A stretch of DNA of 64,000 nt from NCBI RefSeq assembly GCF_001457775.1, contig NZ_CYSG01000007.1:150889-214888 (forward strand), read 5' to 3'. Both the position numbers and the translations under genes were made by a program. The DNA comes from Phaeobacter sp. CECT 5382 (GTDB lineage Bacteria > Pseudomonadota > Alphaproteobacteria > Rhodobacterales > Rhodobacteraceae). The notes below the pieces were generated by a model, which made no database searches, was not told where the DNA came from, and saw only the letters and a list, made by a program, of their open reading frames with translations. The number at the start of each line of letters is the position of its first letter. Position 1 is the stretch's first letter. This document shows positions 8,047-15,904 of the stretch, piece by piece.

Positions 8047-9737
8047 GGGATAACTCCTTTCGGCAATTGGCGGGCCAAGAGCTGGATGGCGATCATCAAC
8101 AGCATCACCACCAGAACAATGGTCGCCGCAAGTGCGGAGGCCATAACGATCTCGCCGCTGTCATCCAGGTTGAAAATCATCACCCCCAGTGTTTCGGTCC
8201 CCGAAGACCACAGCAGTGCCGAAACGGTCAGCTCGTTGAAAGCCGTCAGGAACACCAAGATCGCGCCTGCCGCTGCCGACGGGGCAGTCAGCGGCAGAAT
8301 GATAGACCGCAATCTCTGAAACAACGTCGCCCCAACCGATTGCGCGGCTTCGTTCATGGCCGGGTCAAGCTGGCGGATGCTCGCCTGAACCGGGCGGAAC
8401 ATGACGGTCAGAAAGCGGGCGAGATAGGCCAGAAAGATAATCCAGATGGTGCCGTAGAGTGTTGCTTCGGTAAAAGGCAGGTTGATCAGCAGCAGGATCA
8501 TGGCGATGGCCAAAACCACCCCCGGCAGGGCATAGGGCAGATCAACTAGGCTATCAAAGACACGGCCCAATCGGGATGGGCTACGATCCATCAGCCAGGC
8601 CAGGGGCAGACAGATCGCCATCAGGACGATGGCTGCACTGATCGATAGCGAAAAGGAATTCACAAAGGCCCGCGCTGTTACCGGCTGGCGAAACAGCACT
8701 TCATGCCAGGAGGCGAAAGTCATGGTATCAAAGCCCAAAGGCACGCCATAGGCCGGCACCAGAGAGGTCGCCAGAAGCCCCGCCATCGGCAGCACAAGCA
8801 GGGCAAAAACAACGCACCACAGGGTGATCTCGACCGGCAGCCGCGCCCCCTTCAAAGGGATCGCTAGGGGGCGTGATGTGGCGCCAACCAGATGCACCCT
8901 CTGGCGGGTCTGGAAAAAGCGCTGCACCCCGATGCCGCAAATAGCCACCGCTCCGATCAGGATGGCGAGCACGGCAACCTCGGCCAGGACTGTTGTGCCC
9001 ATCCCTGCCAGTTTCTGATAGATCAGCGTCGGCAGCGTTGCATAGCCTGCGGGAATACCCAGCATCGCCGGGATGCCAAAGTTACCCAGTGCGGTCACAA
9101 AGGTGATCGCAATGCCTGCCGCCAGACTGGGAAGGCACAGCGGGACAATGATTTGCCACCAGAGCCGTAGTCCACGGGCGCCGCTGATCCGGGCGGCCTC
9201 AACCGTTTCTTGTGGGATGGCACGCAGACCTGCACGCAATGTGAGAAAGATGATTGATGTGTGCTGAATGCCCAGCAGCAGGATGATCCCCGCCGGGGAA
9301 TACAGTGGCTGTGGCGCACCCAGCGGCGGCGCAAGCCCAAGGGTTTTCAACAAAACCGAAGAGGGCCCCATGATCTGCGTCCAGGACAATGCCGTGATTT
9401 GCGGCGGGATCATCATCGGGATCATCAGACAAAACACCAGCGCAGCTTTTCCCCGCAAATCTGTCAGCGCCACGAGAAACGCAAAGGCACTACCAATCAC
9501 CAGTGACACCAAAGTCCCCAACCCGGCCGTCAGCAAGGAATGCTGTAGGGCCCTTTGTGTGGATGGCTGCGACAGCACCTCAGAGATCAAGCTCAGATTC
9601 AGGCGATCATCGACTGTTATACCTTCGGCAAACAGGCGCAGGACAGGCGCAAGCGTCAGCACGATCGCCACCAACAGCACAAAACGAAGCAGCCGGTCCT
9701 CTGACCGGCTGCTGCCATATTTTTGCGTCGCAAACAC
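8034..9737 (-). CDS. Fused two-domain ABC permease (FbpB type)
   Basis: A 567-residue inner-membrane protein with about twelve transmembrane helices in two homologous halves. Each half carries a permease EAA-like loop: ETVEAARISGARGLRLWWQI near 200 and EAAQSVGATLFQRL near 470. This one-chain layout is normal for FbpB/AfuB and PhnU/PhnV-like systems. The start is GTG 9737, overlapping the TAG of the binding-protein gene (TAGTG), so translation is coupled. It pairs with the preceding binding protein and the following ATPase. Confidence 0.92.
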   Translation of the reverse strand: MFATQKYGSSRSEDRLLRFVLLVAIVLTLAPVLRLFAEGITVDDRLNLSLISEVLSQPSTQRALQHSLLTAGLGTLVSLVIGSAFAFLVALTDLRGKAALVFCLMIPMMIPPQITALSWTQIMGPSSVLLKTLGLAPPLGAPQPLYSPAGIILLLGIQHTSIIFLTLRAGLRAIPQETVEAARISGARGLRLWWQIIVPLCLPSLAAGIAITFVTALGNFGIPAMLGIPAGYATLPTLIYQKLAGMGTTVLAEVAVLAILIGAVAICGIGVQRFFQTRQRVHLVGATSRPLAIPLKGARLPVEITLWCVVFALLVLPMAGLLATSLVPAYGVPLGFDTMTFASWHEVLFRQPVTARAFVNSFSLSISAAIVLMAICLPLAWLMDRSPSRLGRVFDSLVDLPYALPGVVLAIAMILLLINLPFTEATLYGTIWIIFLAYLARFLTVMFRPVQASIRQLDPAMNEAAQSVGATLFQRLRSIILPLTAPSAAAGAILVFLTAFNELTVSALLWSSGTETLGVMIFNLDDSGEIVMASALAATIVLVVMLLMIAIQLLARQLPKGVIPWQT

Positions 9738-10705
9738 TAGTTCGCGCCAAAGAGCTCGGCGAATTTCGCCTTGTTGCTGTCAGCGTTTTCCAAGGCAACA
9801 GCCGGGTCAAAGGCCATCAGCTTGATCTCTTCGCGGGCCGGGAAACCTTCTGGAACCCCCATATCGCCGCGCGCAGGGATATAGCCCATCTCAAGCACCA
9901 GATCCTGGCCGCTCTGGCTCAGCATGAAGTCAACAAAGGACTGCGCGGCCTCAACATTCTTGGCGCTAGACATGATGGCTACCGGCTCTGTCACATAGGA
10001 AACGCCTTCCTCAGGGAAGACGAATTCCACTGGGGATCCGGCGGCCTTGTTGCGGATCGCCAAGAAGTCGACGACCATGCCATAGGGTTTTTCACCTGCG
10101 GCGACGGCTTTAAAGGTGCCGCCGTTGCCGCCCTTGGCACGCGCGTCATTGGCGGCCAGGTCACCGTAAAAATCCCAGCCCAGAGATTTGTCGCCGGTTA
10201 GGGTGGCAAGGTGGATCAGCGCAGCACCGGAATACAGCGGCGATGGCATAGCGATCTGGCCCTTCAAGGCCGCATCTTTCAGATCCATCCAGGAGGTCGG
10301 GGCCAGCGCAGCACCCGTGTTATAGATGATGCCGGTCGTGATCAGTTTGGTGGAGTGATAGAATCCTTCGGCGCTAAAAAGTGCGGGATCATAGCTGGCG
10401 GCTTCTGGCGACTGATACGCGGTCAGCAAGCCGTCCTGCGCCATACCTTCGAGGGTCACGGTATCTGCAATCAGCAAAACATCAGGCTGGGGATTGCCCG
10501 CTTCGATTTCAGCGCGCAGACGGGCCATCAATTTGGTGGTGCCATCACGCACCCACTCCACTTCGGTGCCGGGATTGGCCGCCATAAAGGCATCCACGGT
10601 TTTCTGTGCATCCGCGTTGGGCTGCGAGGTATAGAGCGTCAGCGTATCAGCAAAACTGGCAGTCGCGAGGCAGGCGAAAGTTGCGGCGGTCAGAAAGGTT
10701 TTCAT
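9737..10705 (-). CDS. FbpA-type periplasmic solute-binding protein, first gene of the importer operon
   Basis: A 322-residue protein with a clear signal peptide (MKTFLTAATFACLATASFA) and then LTLYTSQPNADAQKTVDAF, the usual opening of the FbpA/AfuA/PhnS group. The tyrosine pair used by true ferric-binding proteins near the C-terminus is not evident: the region reads GYIPARGDMGVPEGF. A 2-aminoethylphosphonate- or phosphate-ester-like ligand is therefore more plausible than iron. ATG 10705 is preferred over the track-length start at 10753 because it begins the signal peptide. A DeoR-operator candidate lies 24 bases upstream. Genes downstream encode the permease, ATPase and three phosphoesterases. 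Confidence 0.9.
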   Translation of the reverse strand: MKTFLTAATFACLATASFADTLTLYTSQPNADAQKTVDAFMAANPGTEVEWVRDGTTKLMARLRAEIEAGNPQPDVLLIADTVTLEGMAQDGLLTAYQSPEAASYDPALFSAEGFYHSTKLITTGIIYNTGAALAPTSWMDLKDAALKGQIAMPSPLYSGAALIHLATLTGDKSLGWDFYGDLAANDARAKGGNGGTFKAVAAGEKPYGMVVDFLAIRNKAAGSPVEFVFPEEGVSYVTEPVAIMSSAKNVEAAQSFVDFMLSQSGQDLVLEMGYIPARGDMGVPEGFPAREEIKLMAFDPAVALENADSNKAKFAELFGAN

Positions 10706-10728
10706 CACGGGTCTCCAAAAGGTTTTTG

Positions 10729-10742
10729 CTTTCGAACGAAAG
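10729..10742. promoter_or_regulatory. Candidate DeoR operator upstream of the importer operon
   Basis: CTTTCGAACGAAAG is nearly palindromic and resembles the TTTCG-type half-sites bound by DeoR/GlpR-family repressors. It lies between the divergent DeoR gene and the binding-protein gene. A 12-of-14 matching copy sits at 10861-10874. Confidence 0.55.
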
Positions 10743-10860
10743 ACATTGGGCACGCGACCTTATCGAGACCTTTTGCAAATGATTTATGACGTTTTTGTCA
10801 ATTTTTGCTTTTCATTTGTAGACCAACTGCCTTCGGAATACTGTGCGAAGAAGAGTTTGG

Positions 10861-10874
10861 TTTTCGAAGGAAAG
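10861..10874. promoter_or_regulatory. Second candidate DeoR operator, overlapping the deoR-type ribosome binding site
   Basis: TTTTCGAAGGAAAG differs from the 10729 site at two positions. It contains the GAAGGAAA ribosome binding site of the regulator gene, 4 bases before ATG 10878. Binding here would repress the regulator itself, so autoregulation is plausible; the ribosome-site function may also explain part of the match. Confidence 0.45.
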
Positions 10875-10877
10875 CAA

Positions 10878-11657
10878 ATGAAGCGTGATGAACTCAACCT
10901 GCGTCGCGATAGAATTATCGCCCTACTGTCGGAAAACGAAGCCCTTTCCGCCCGGGAATTGTCCGACTGCCTGTCGGTGTCGGTACAAACCATTCGAGCT
11001 GATTTGCGGGATCTGGACACGGCTGATTTGGTGCAACGGCGCAATGGCGTTGCGCGTCTGCGACAACAATCCGAAAACATTGCCTATCTACCCCGCAAAG
11101 CTGCATCACGTCTTGAAAAGCAACGCATTGCGCTGGCGGTAAAAAATCTGGTTCCCGATGGGGCGCGGATTGCACTGGGAACGGGGACAACGGTCGAAGG
11201 ATGTGCCAGAATGCTGGCCACTCGGCAGGATCTTTTTGTGGCGACAAACAGCATCCCAGCCGTCAGCGCCCTGCAAAATGCCCCCGGTGCTGTTGTTGCT
11301 TTGGCGGGTGGTCAGGTACGGCTGCGTGATCTGGACTTGATAGGTACGGCCAGCCTGGAGTTCTTTTCGCGTTACCGCGTCGATCTGGCCATTTTCAGCT
11401 GCGGCGGCATTTGCGATTCCGGTCAGGTTCTGGACTATAACACCGAAGAAACCGCTGCCAGAAAAGCCATCACAGATTGTGCAAAAACCCGCATTCTCGT
11501 GGTGGACAGCGCCAAATTTGGTCTGGATCTAGCCTGCAGCATGCATAGTCTTTGGGACTACGATATCATCGTGACCCAAGGGGAGATCAGCCCTGCAATC
11601 AGAGCCCGCTGCGCGGATGCCGGGTGCCGGATTGTTGCGCCACAGGATGACGCCTGA
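10878..11657 (+). CDS. DeoR/GlpR-family transcriptional regulator
   Basis: A 259-residue regulator. The N-terminal HTH_DeoR covers residues 1-60 (RRDRIIALLSENEALSARELSD...VSVQTIRADLRDLDTADLV). The C-terminal DeoRC sensor domain has the phosphosugar-binding loops ALGTGTTVEGCAR and, later, DYNTEETAARKAI. Members of this family usually respond to a phosphorylated small metabolite, which fits the phosphoesterase-rich operon it faces. Start ATG 10878 is chosen because GAAGGAAA precedes it; an upstream in-frame start at 10746 would run into the divergent promoter. It is divergent from the six-gene importer operon and converges with a LysR gene. Confidence 0.92.
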   Translation: MKRDELNLRRDRIIALLSENEALSARELSDCLSVSVQTIRADLRDLDTADLVQRRNGVARLRQQSENIAYLPRKAASRLEKQRIALAVKNLVPDGARIALGTGTTVEGCARMLATRQDLFVATNSIPAVSALQNAPGAVVALAGGQVRLRDLDLIGTASLEFFSRYRVDLAIFSCGGICDSGQVLDYNTEETAARKAITDCAKTRILVVDSAKFGLDLACSMHSLWDYDIIVTQGEISPAIRARCADAGCRIVAPQDDA

Positions 11658-11701
11658 AAGTGGCTCGGGCCGACTGCGCCAGCCTACAGGTCAAGTTCTT
11701 G

Positions 11702-12571
11702 TCAGTAGCGCGCTGTCGCCAGCTCAAAGAACGCTCGGATCAGGCGTAGATTCACCCTGTCTTTCGTGGCCACTAACCAAGTTTCGAAATCCATATCCAG
11801 CTCTTCAATCGACAGCTGCGCCAAGCCCTGACGACCCTCGTGGCTGTCATTGAGGAAAATAGCCGCGCCAATGCCCTGCTGCACCGCCTCACACATCACG
11901 GGAAATGTGGTCATCCGGATCATGCGGTCAAATGACAGCTCCAACTCAGATAGCTTGCGCGACACCACCCGCGTGGTCAGAGAACCTTTTTCCGGCAAGA
12001 TCAGCCGATAGCCGGACAGATCGCGCAGAGAAACCCGCGCTTGCCCTGCCAGCGGATCATCCGACCGAACATAAAGCACGTATCGCGCGCTTTGCAGTTT
12101 GTGCATTTCCCAGTCCTGCGACACCGGAGGATCAGTGATCAGCCCGACATCTGCGCGCCTGTCACGAATCATCGCCGTCGCTGTTGTCCAGTCGTGCAGC
12201 CCAAAATCAACCTGCACCTGCGGATAGCGATCCCCAAAATCACGTATGATGCGCAGCGCCGGCTGCGGTGCATTGGCAATGATTTTCAAATGCCCTTGGT
12301 GCATCTGGGCAAATCCCTGCAGGCGTTCGGCAATTGTCGTATCCAGTGCGACCAAGCGATCTGCCAGCTCAAAGAATTCCTGACCGGTGCGGGTGGTGCT
12401 GACGCCATCGCGACCACGGATCAGCAATTGCGAGCCAACCTGTGCTTCGAGATTGGCAACATGCTGCGTCACCGTTGACTGCGTCACACCCAACCGTGCG
12501 GCGGCTGCGGAAAAGCTGCCTTCGCGCACCACATAGGCAAAGGCTGCAAACTGATGATGGTTGGGGCGCAT
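11702..12571 (-). CDS. LysR-family regulator divergent from the Ugp-type importer
   Basis: A 289-residue LysR regulator: N-terminal winged helix (QFAAFAYVVREGSFSAAAARLG, then VTQSTVTQHVANLEAQVG) and a C-terminal two-lobed co-inducer domain. AGGAG lies seven bases before ATG 12571. The divergent arrangement with the ABC operon at 12696 and a T-N11-A dyad between them make it the probable regulator of that operon. The inducer is unknown. Confidence 0.92.
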   Translation of the reverse strand: MRPNHHQFAAFAYVVREGSFSAAAARLGVTQSTVTQHVANLEAQVGSQLLIRGRDGVSTTRTGQEFFELADRLVALDTTIAERLQGFAQMHQGHLKIIANAPQPALRIIRDFGDRYPQVQVDFGLHDWTTATAMIRDRRADVGLITDPPVSQDWEMHKLQSARYVLYVRSDDPLAGQARVSLRDLSGYRLILPEKGSLTTRVVSRKLSELELSFDRMIRMTTFPVMCEAVQQGIGAAIFLNDSHEGRQGLAQLSIEELDMDFETWLVATKDRVNLRLIRAFFELATARY

Positions 12572-12605
12572 TGAAAGGCTCCTTTCTCAAGCCGCCGTAG
12601 CACCC

Positions 12606-12620
12606 ATTAGTCTCACTAAT
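12606..12620. promoter_or_regulatory. Candidate LysR operator (T-N11-A dyad)
   Basis: ATTAGTCTCACTAAT is a perfect 6-3-6 inverted repeat containing TTAGTCTCACTAA, which has the T-N11-A form of LysR boxes. It lies between the divergent lysR-type and ugpC-like genes. A separate palindrome, TGACGTCA, is at 12622-12629. Confidence 0.6.
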
Positions 12621-12676
12621 ATGACGTCACCCGCCTGACACCTTGCCCGCCTACTGAGTTCTCACAACCAAGGAGA

Positions 12677-12704
12677 ATCACATGGCTGGGATCACATGGC
12701 TGGG
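12677..12704. repeat. 14-bp tandem duplication over the start of the ugpC-like gene
   Basis: ATCACATGGCTGGG occurs twice in direct succession (12677-12690 and 12691-12704). Each copy has an ATG. The ribosome binding site AAGGAGA at 12670-12676 is correctly spaced for the first ATG (12682), which opens only an 8-codon frame ending at TGA 12706-12708. The ATPase frame uses the second ATG (12696). Confidence 0.9.
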
Positions 12705-12708
12705 CTGA
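12682..12708 (+). other. Decoy leader frame of 8 codons ahead of the ugpC-like gene
   Basis: Reads MAGITWLG then TGA. It starts at the ATG best placed for the ribosome binding site and ends 10 bases inside the ATPase gene. It has arisen from the tandem duplication rather than as a conserved leader peptide, as far as the sequence shows. Ribosomes could reach the ATPase start by re-initiation. Confidence 0.6.
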
Positions 12709-13874
12709 GCATCACCAACATCACCAAGCGTTTCGGCGACACCGAGGTGCTGAAAGGCGTGTCACTGGATATCGCAGATGGTGAGTTCATTTCACTGGTC
12801 GGCCCATCGGGTTGCGGCAAATCCACCCTGTTGCGCATCATTGCCGGCCTTGAAGACCAAAGCACGGGCGAGATCAAACTCGCAGGCAATGACGTCAGCG
12901 GGGTGCGGGCCGCAGACCGCAATCTGTCCATGGTTTTTCAGTCCTACGCGCTCTATCCGCATCTCAGCGTTGCAGACAATATCGCCGTGCCTTTGCGCAT
13001 GCGACAACAAAAAGCGCTGCAACGCCTGCCCATGATTGGCCGCTTTGTGCCCGGCCAACGCCAGATCCGGCATCAGATCACTCGTGATATCCGAAACGCG
13101 GCTGACATGCTGGAAATCGCGCCCCTTCTGGAGCGCAAACCCGGACAACTATCTGGAGGTCAACGTCAACGGGTGGCTCTGGCGCGCGCTCTGGTGCGTG
13201 ATCCGGCGGCCTTCCTGCTGGATGAACCGCTCTCCAATCTGGATGCAAAACTGCGGGTCCAGACGCGGGTCGAAATCGCCCAGCTGCACCGCAAACTGGG
13301 CGCGACCTTTGTCTATGTCACCCATGATCAGGTCGAGGCCATGACCATGTCCAGCCGGATCGCCGTCATGATGGGCGGGCGCATTCTGCAATGCGCCGAG
13401 CCCGATACGGTCTATCACGACCCCGAAGACATTCAGGTGGCCGAGTTCATCGGCTCCCCCAAGATCAATATCCTGCCAGTCGATCAGAATGCCACTGGCG
13501 CGCTTGGCCTGCTTGGGCAGGCGCTGCATTTGCAAGTGGAACAGAAATGCCAATCTGTGCGCATCGGCTTGCGGCCCGAGATGCTGCGCCTCTCCGGGGA
13601 GCAGTCGCTGTTGACCGGCACCGTCGAACACCTGGAGAACCTCGGCGCTGAGCTGTTTGCCCAGATTGCCGTGCCCGGTCTGGAAAACCGCCTGGTGCTG
13701 CGCTGCGACCCGAGCCAGCGCGCGGCTGTGCGATTGGGGGCAACCGTCGGCCTGGATTTCACCCCCGCACAGGCGCTCCTCTTTGATCAGGACGGGACAC
13801 GCATCCGCAGGGTTCACGACACATCCCGCCGCCCCGTTTCAACAGCGGAGGTTGTGCAGCATGGGCGCACCTGA
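12696..13874 (+). CDS. ABC transporter ATP-binding protein, UgpC/MalK type
   Basis: A 392-residue ATPase. Walker A GPSGCGKST lies near residue 36, the Q-loop in MVFQSYALYPHLSV, the signature LSGGQRQRVALAR near 152, Walker B LLDEPLSNLD and the switch histidine in YVTHDQVEAM. A TOBE/OB C-terminal domain follows (about 240-380), longer than in the FbpC type. The helical domain carries an extra stretch of about 20 residues (QKALQRLPMIGRFVPGQRQI) compared with typical UgpC. It is the first gene of an operon with two permeases, a binding protein and a phosphodiesterase, and overlaps the first permease gene by 14 bases. The start is affected by a tandem duplication. Confidence 0.92.
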   Translation: MAGLSITNITKRFGDTEVLKGVSLDIADGEFISLVGPSGCGKSTLLRIIAGLEDQSTGEIKLAGNDVSGVRAADRNLSMVFQSYALYPHLSVADNIAVPLRMRQQKALQRLPMIGRFVPGQRQIRHQITRDIRNAADMLEIAPLLERKPGQLSGGQRQRVALARALVRDPAAFLLDEPLSNLDAKLRVQTRVEIAQLHRKLGATFVYVTHDQVEAMTMSSRIAVMMGGRILQCAEPDTVYHDPEDIQVAEFIGSPKINILPVDQNATGALGLLGQALHLQVEQKCQSVRIGLRPEMLRLSGEQSLLTGTVEHLENLGAELFAQIAVPGLENRLVLRCDPSQRAAVRLGATVGLDFTPAQALLFDQDGTRIRRVHDTSRRPVSTAEVVQHGRT

Positions 13875-14841
13875 CATCACTTTGCAGCCACTGACGAAGG
13901 ATACGCGCCCAGTGCCCGCCACCGTGCAGGAGCGCCGCGCAGCCTGGTTGCTGACCGCCCCTGCCCTGAGCCTCATGGTGTTGATCTTGCTGCTGCCGGT
14001 CGTTGTTGCCGCGATCCTCAGCTTTACCGATTATGCGCTGGGGAATGACACGTTTCGATGGGTTGGCTGGAAAAACTACAGCCATCTTTTCACCCGCAGA
14101 ACCTATGAAAAGATGTTTCTCGCCACCTTTACCTATGTGGTGACCGTGGTGCCGATCTCGGTCGGACTGGGGCTGGGTGCTGCCTTGTTGATCAACTCGC
14201 TTGGTCGCTTTCGCGAGATTTACAAAACGATCTATTTTCTACCAGTCATGGCGACTTTGCTGGCCATGTCCATCGCCTGGGAGTTCATGTTGCACCCTTC
14301 TATCGGGATGATCAACCGCACGCTGGAGCTGGGCTGTGGCACCCTGTTTGAAGCCATCCCATTGATCCGCGAAGGCTGCGCCGATCGGTTCCCGGTTTGG
14401 CTGGGCGACAAACGCTATGCCATCTGGGTGATCAGCTTCATCGGTATCTGGCAAGGCTTTGGCTTTAATATGGTGCTCTACCTTGCCGGGCTGACCTCGG
14501 TCCACCGCGAGCTGTACAATGCTGCCGAAATGGATGGCGCCAAATCCGCCTGGGAGCAGTTCCGTCTGGTGACATGGCCCGCGCTGGGACCAACCACGGT
14601 TTTTGTGGTCACCATCAGTTGTATCCGCGCCTTTCAGGTCTTTGACACCATCGAGGCCTTCTGGCCCCAAGGCGGCGGCCCCAACAAATCCACCTATGTG
14701 ATGATGTTCGCCATCTTCGAGAAAGGCGTGCAGCAAAACCTCATCGGCATCGGATCAGCGATCACCATGCTGTTTCTGGTTTTTGTGATGCTTCTGACCA
14801 TCGTGCAATGCTGGCTTGTAGAGCGAAAGGTGCACTACTGA
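13861..14841 (+). CDS. ABC permease, UgpA/MalF type, with a cysteine-bearing insert
   Basis: A 326-residue inner-membrane protein with six predicted helices and the EAA loop EMDGAKSAWEQFRLVTWPAL near residue 220. Between two helices, near residues 158-180, it has an unusual stretch with two cysteines (ELGCGTLFEAIPLIREGCAD) where relatives usually have a short loop. ATG 13861 lies within the end of the ATPase gene (14-base overlap). Its stop overlaps the next permease start (TGATG). Substrate class: carbohydrate or glycerophosphoryl compounds (inference). Confidence 0.9.
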   Translation: MGAPDITLQPLTKDTRPVPATVQERRAAWLLTAPALSLMVLILLLPVVVAAILSFTDYALGNDTFRWVGWKNYSHLFTRRTYEKMFLATFTYVVTVVPISVGLGLGAALLINSLGRFREIYKTIYFLPVMATLLAMSIAWEFMLHPSIGMINRTLELGCGTLFEAIPLIREGCADRFPVWLGDKRYAIWVISFIGIWQGFGFNMVLYLAGLTSVHRELYNAAEMDGAKSAWEQFRLVTWPALGPTTVFVVTISCIRAFQVFDTIEAFWPQGGGPNKSTYVMMFAIFEKGVQQNLIGIGSAITMLFLVFVMLLTIVQCWLVERKVHY

Positions 14842-15803
14842 TGACCCGTAGCCTGTTCAAACACCTGATCCTGATCCTTGGCGCCATCGTGGTGATCGCG
14901 CCTTTCTACATGATGGTCAGCTACAGCTTCAAATCCCCCGGTGAGATCGACCGCGGCGAAGGCGGCTTTTTTGGCCGACAAGAGATGATGATCGACGAGC
15001 GCTGTGTGAAACTGCGCGACCCGGACCGACGGGACATCGCCCTGGCCGCAGATCGTTTTTCGGGACAGTCCGACGACCAGATCCGTCAGGCGCTGATCCA
15101 GGAGGCCGAGGCTGACTGCTCCATGCGACCTGTGGTGTTCAACTATACCAAGGCCTTCACAGAAGCGCCGCTGCTGCGATACCTGCTGAACGGCGTCATC
15201 GTGACCGGGTCGATCTTTCTGATCCAGGTCATCGTAGCCCTGCCCGCAGCCTATGCACTGGCCAAGCTGAAGTTCTGGGGGCGCGAAGCTGCTTTTGGCC
15301 TCGTGTTGTTCTGCCTACTGATCCCGGTGCATGCGATTGCACTGCCGCTCTATATCCTGCTGGCAAAGCTCGGTCTGACCAATACCTATGCCGCCTTGGT
15401 GGTGCCCTGGACGATTTCGGTCTTTGGCATCTTCCTGATGCGCCAGTTCTTCATGACGGTGCCGGATGATCTGATTGATGCGGCTCGCATGGACGGCATG
15501 CAGGAGCTGTCGATTGTCTGGCGCGTCATGCTGCCCACCGCCATCCCGGCCCTGCTCGCCTTTGCGATCTTCAGCGTCGTGGCGCATTGGAACGACTATT
15601 TCTGGCCGCGCATTGTCGTCACCGGCAACCGCGATCTGTTTACACCGCCACTGGGGCTGCGGGAATTCAAAGGCGACGGCGATGGCAGTTTCTTTGGCCC
15701 GATGATGGCCACGGCCACGGTGATCGTCACGCCCTTGATTTTTGCCTTTCTGATTGCGCAACGCCGCTTCATCGAAGGGATCACACTGTCAGGAATGAAG
15801 TAG
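14841..15803 (+). CDS. ABC permease, UgpE/MalG type, with a large periplasmic insert
   Basis: A 320-residue inner-membrane permease. The EAA loop is DAARMDGMQELSIVWRVMLP near residue 215. After the first helix (residues about 8-30) there is an added hydrophilic segment of roughly 55 residues (about 38-95), holding two cysteines (DERCVKL and EADCSMRP), before the usual NYTKAF motif. Typical UgpE proteins have only a short loop there. Both permeases of this operon thus carry two-cysteine periplasmic inserts. Translation is coupled to the first permease by TGATG. A short hairpin follows the stop. Confidence 0.9.
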   Translation: MTRSLFKHLILILGAIVVIAPFYMMVSYSFKSPGEIDRGEGGFFGRQEMMIDERCVKLRDPDRRDIALAADRFSGQSDDQIRQALIQEAEADCSMRPVVFNYTKAFTEAPLLRYLLNGVIVTGSIFLIQVIVALPAAYALAKLKFWGREAAFGLVLFCLLIPVHAIALPLYILLAKLGLTNTYAALVVPWTISVFGIFLMRQFFMTVPDDLIDAARMDGMQELSIVWRVMLPTAIPALLAFAIFSVVAHWNDYFWPRIVVTGNRDLFTPPLGLREFKGDGDGSFFGPMMATATVIVTPLIFAFLIAQRRFIEGITLSGMK

Positions 15804-15821
15804 GCGGGGAAATCCCCCGCC
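15803..15821 (+). terminator. Intra-operon hairpin between permease and binding-protein genes
   Basis: GGCGGGG at 15803-15809 pairs with CCCCGCC at 15815-15821, right after the permease stop, with no U tract. It could act as an mRNA-processing or 3'-stabilising element, or a weak attenuator, before the binding-protein gene. Confidence 0.45.
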
Positions 15822-15904
15822 CACACCAAATCCCAATCGGGATCAACCGGTGCCGCCTCAAATCGCCAGACCTGCAGCGGTGCCAGAAACAGGAGAGAGA
15901 AAAC

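Noticed and set aside
9737..10705. Annotation of the importer as an iron(III) system
   Set aside because: The family name alone suggests it, but I see no clear C-terminal tyrosine pair and the operon is full of phosphoesterases.
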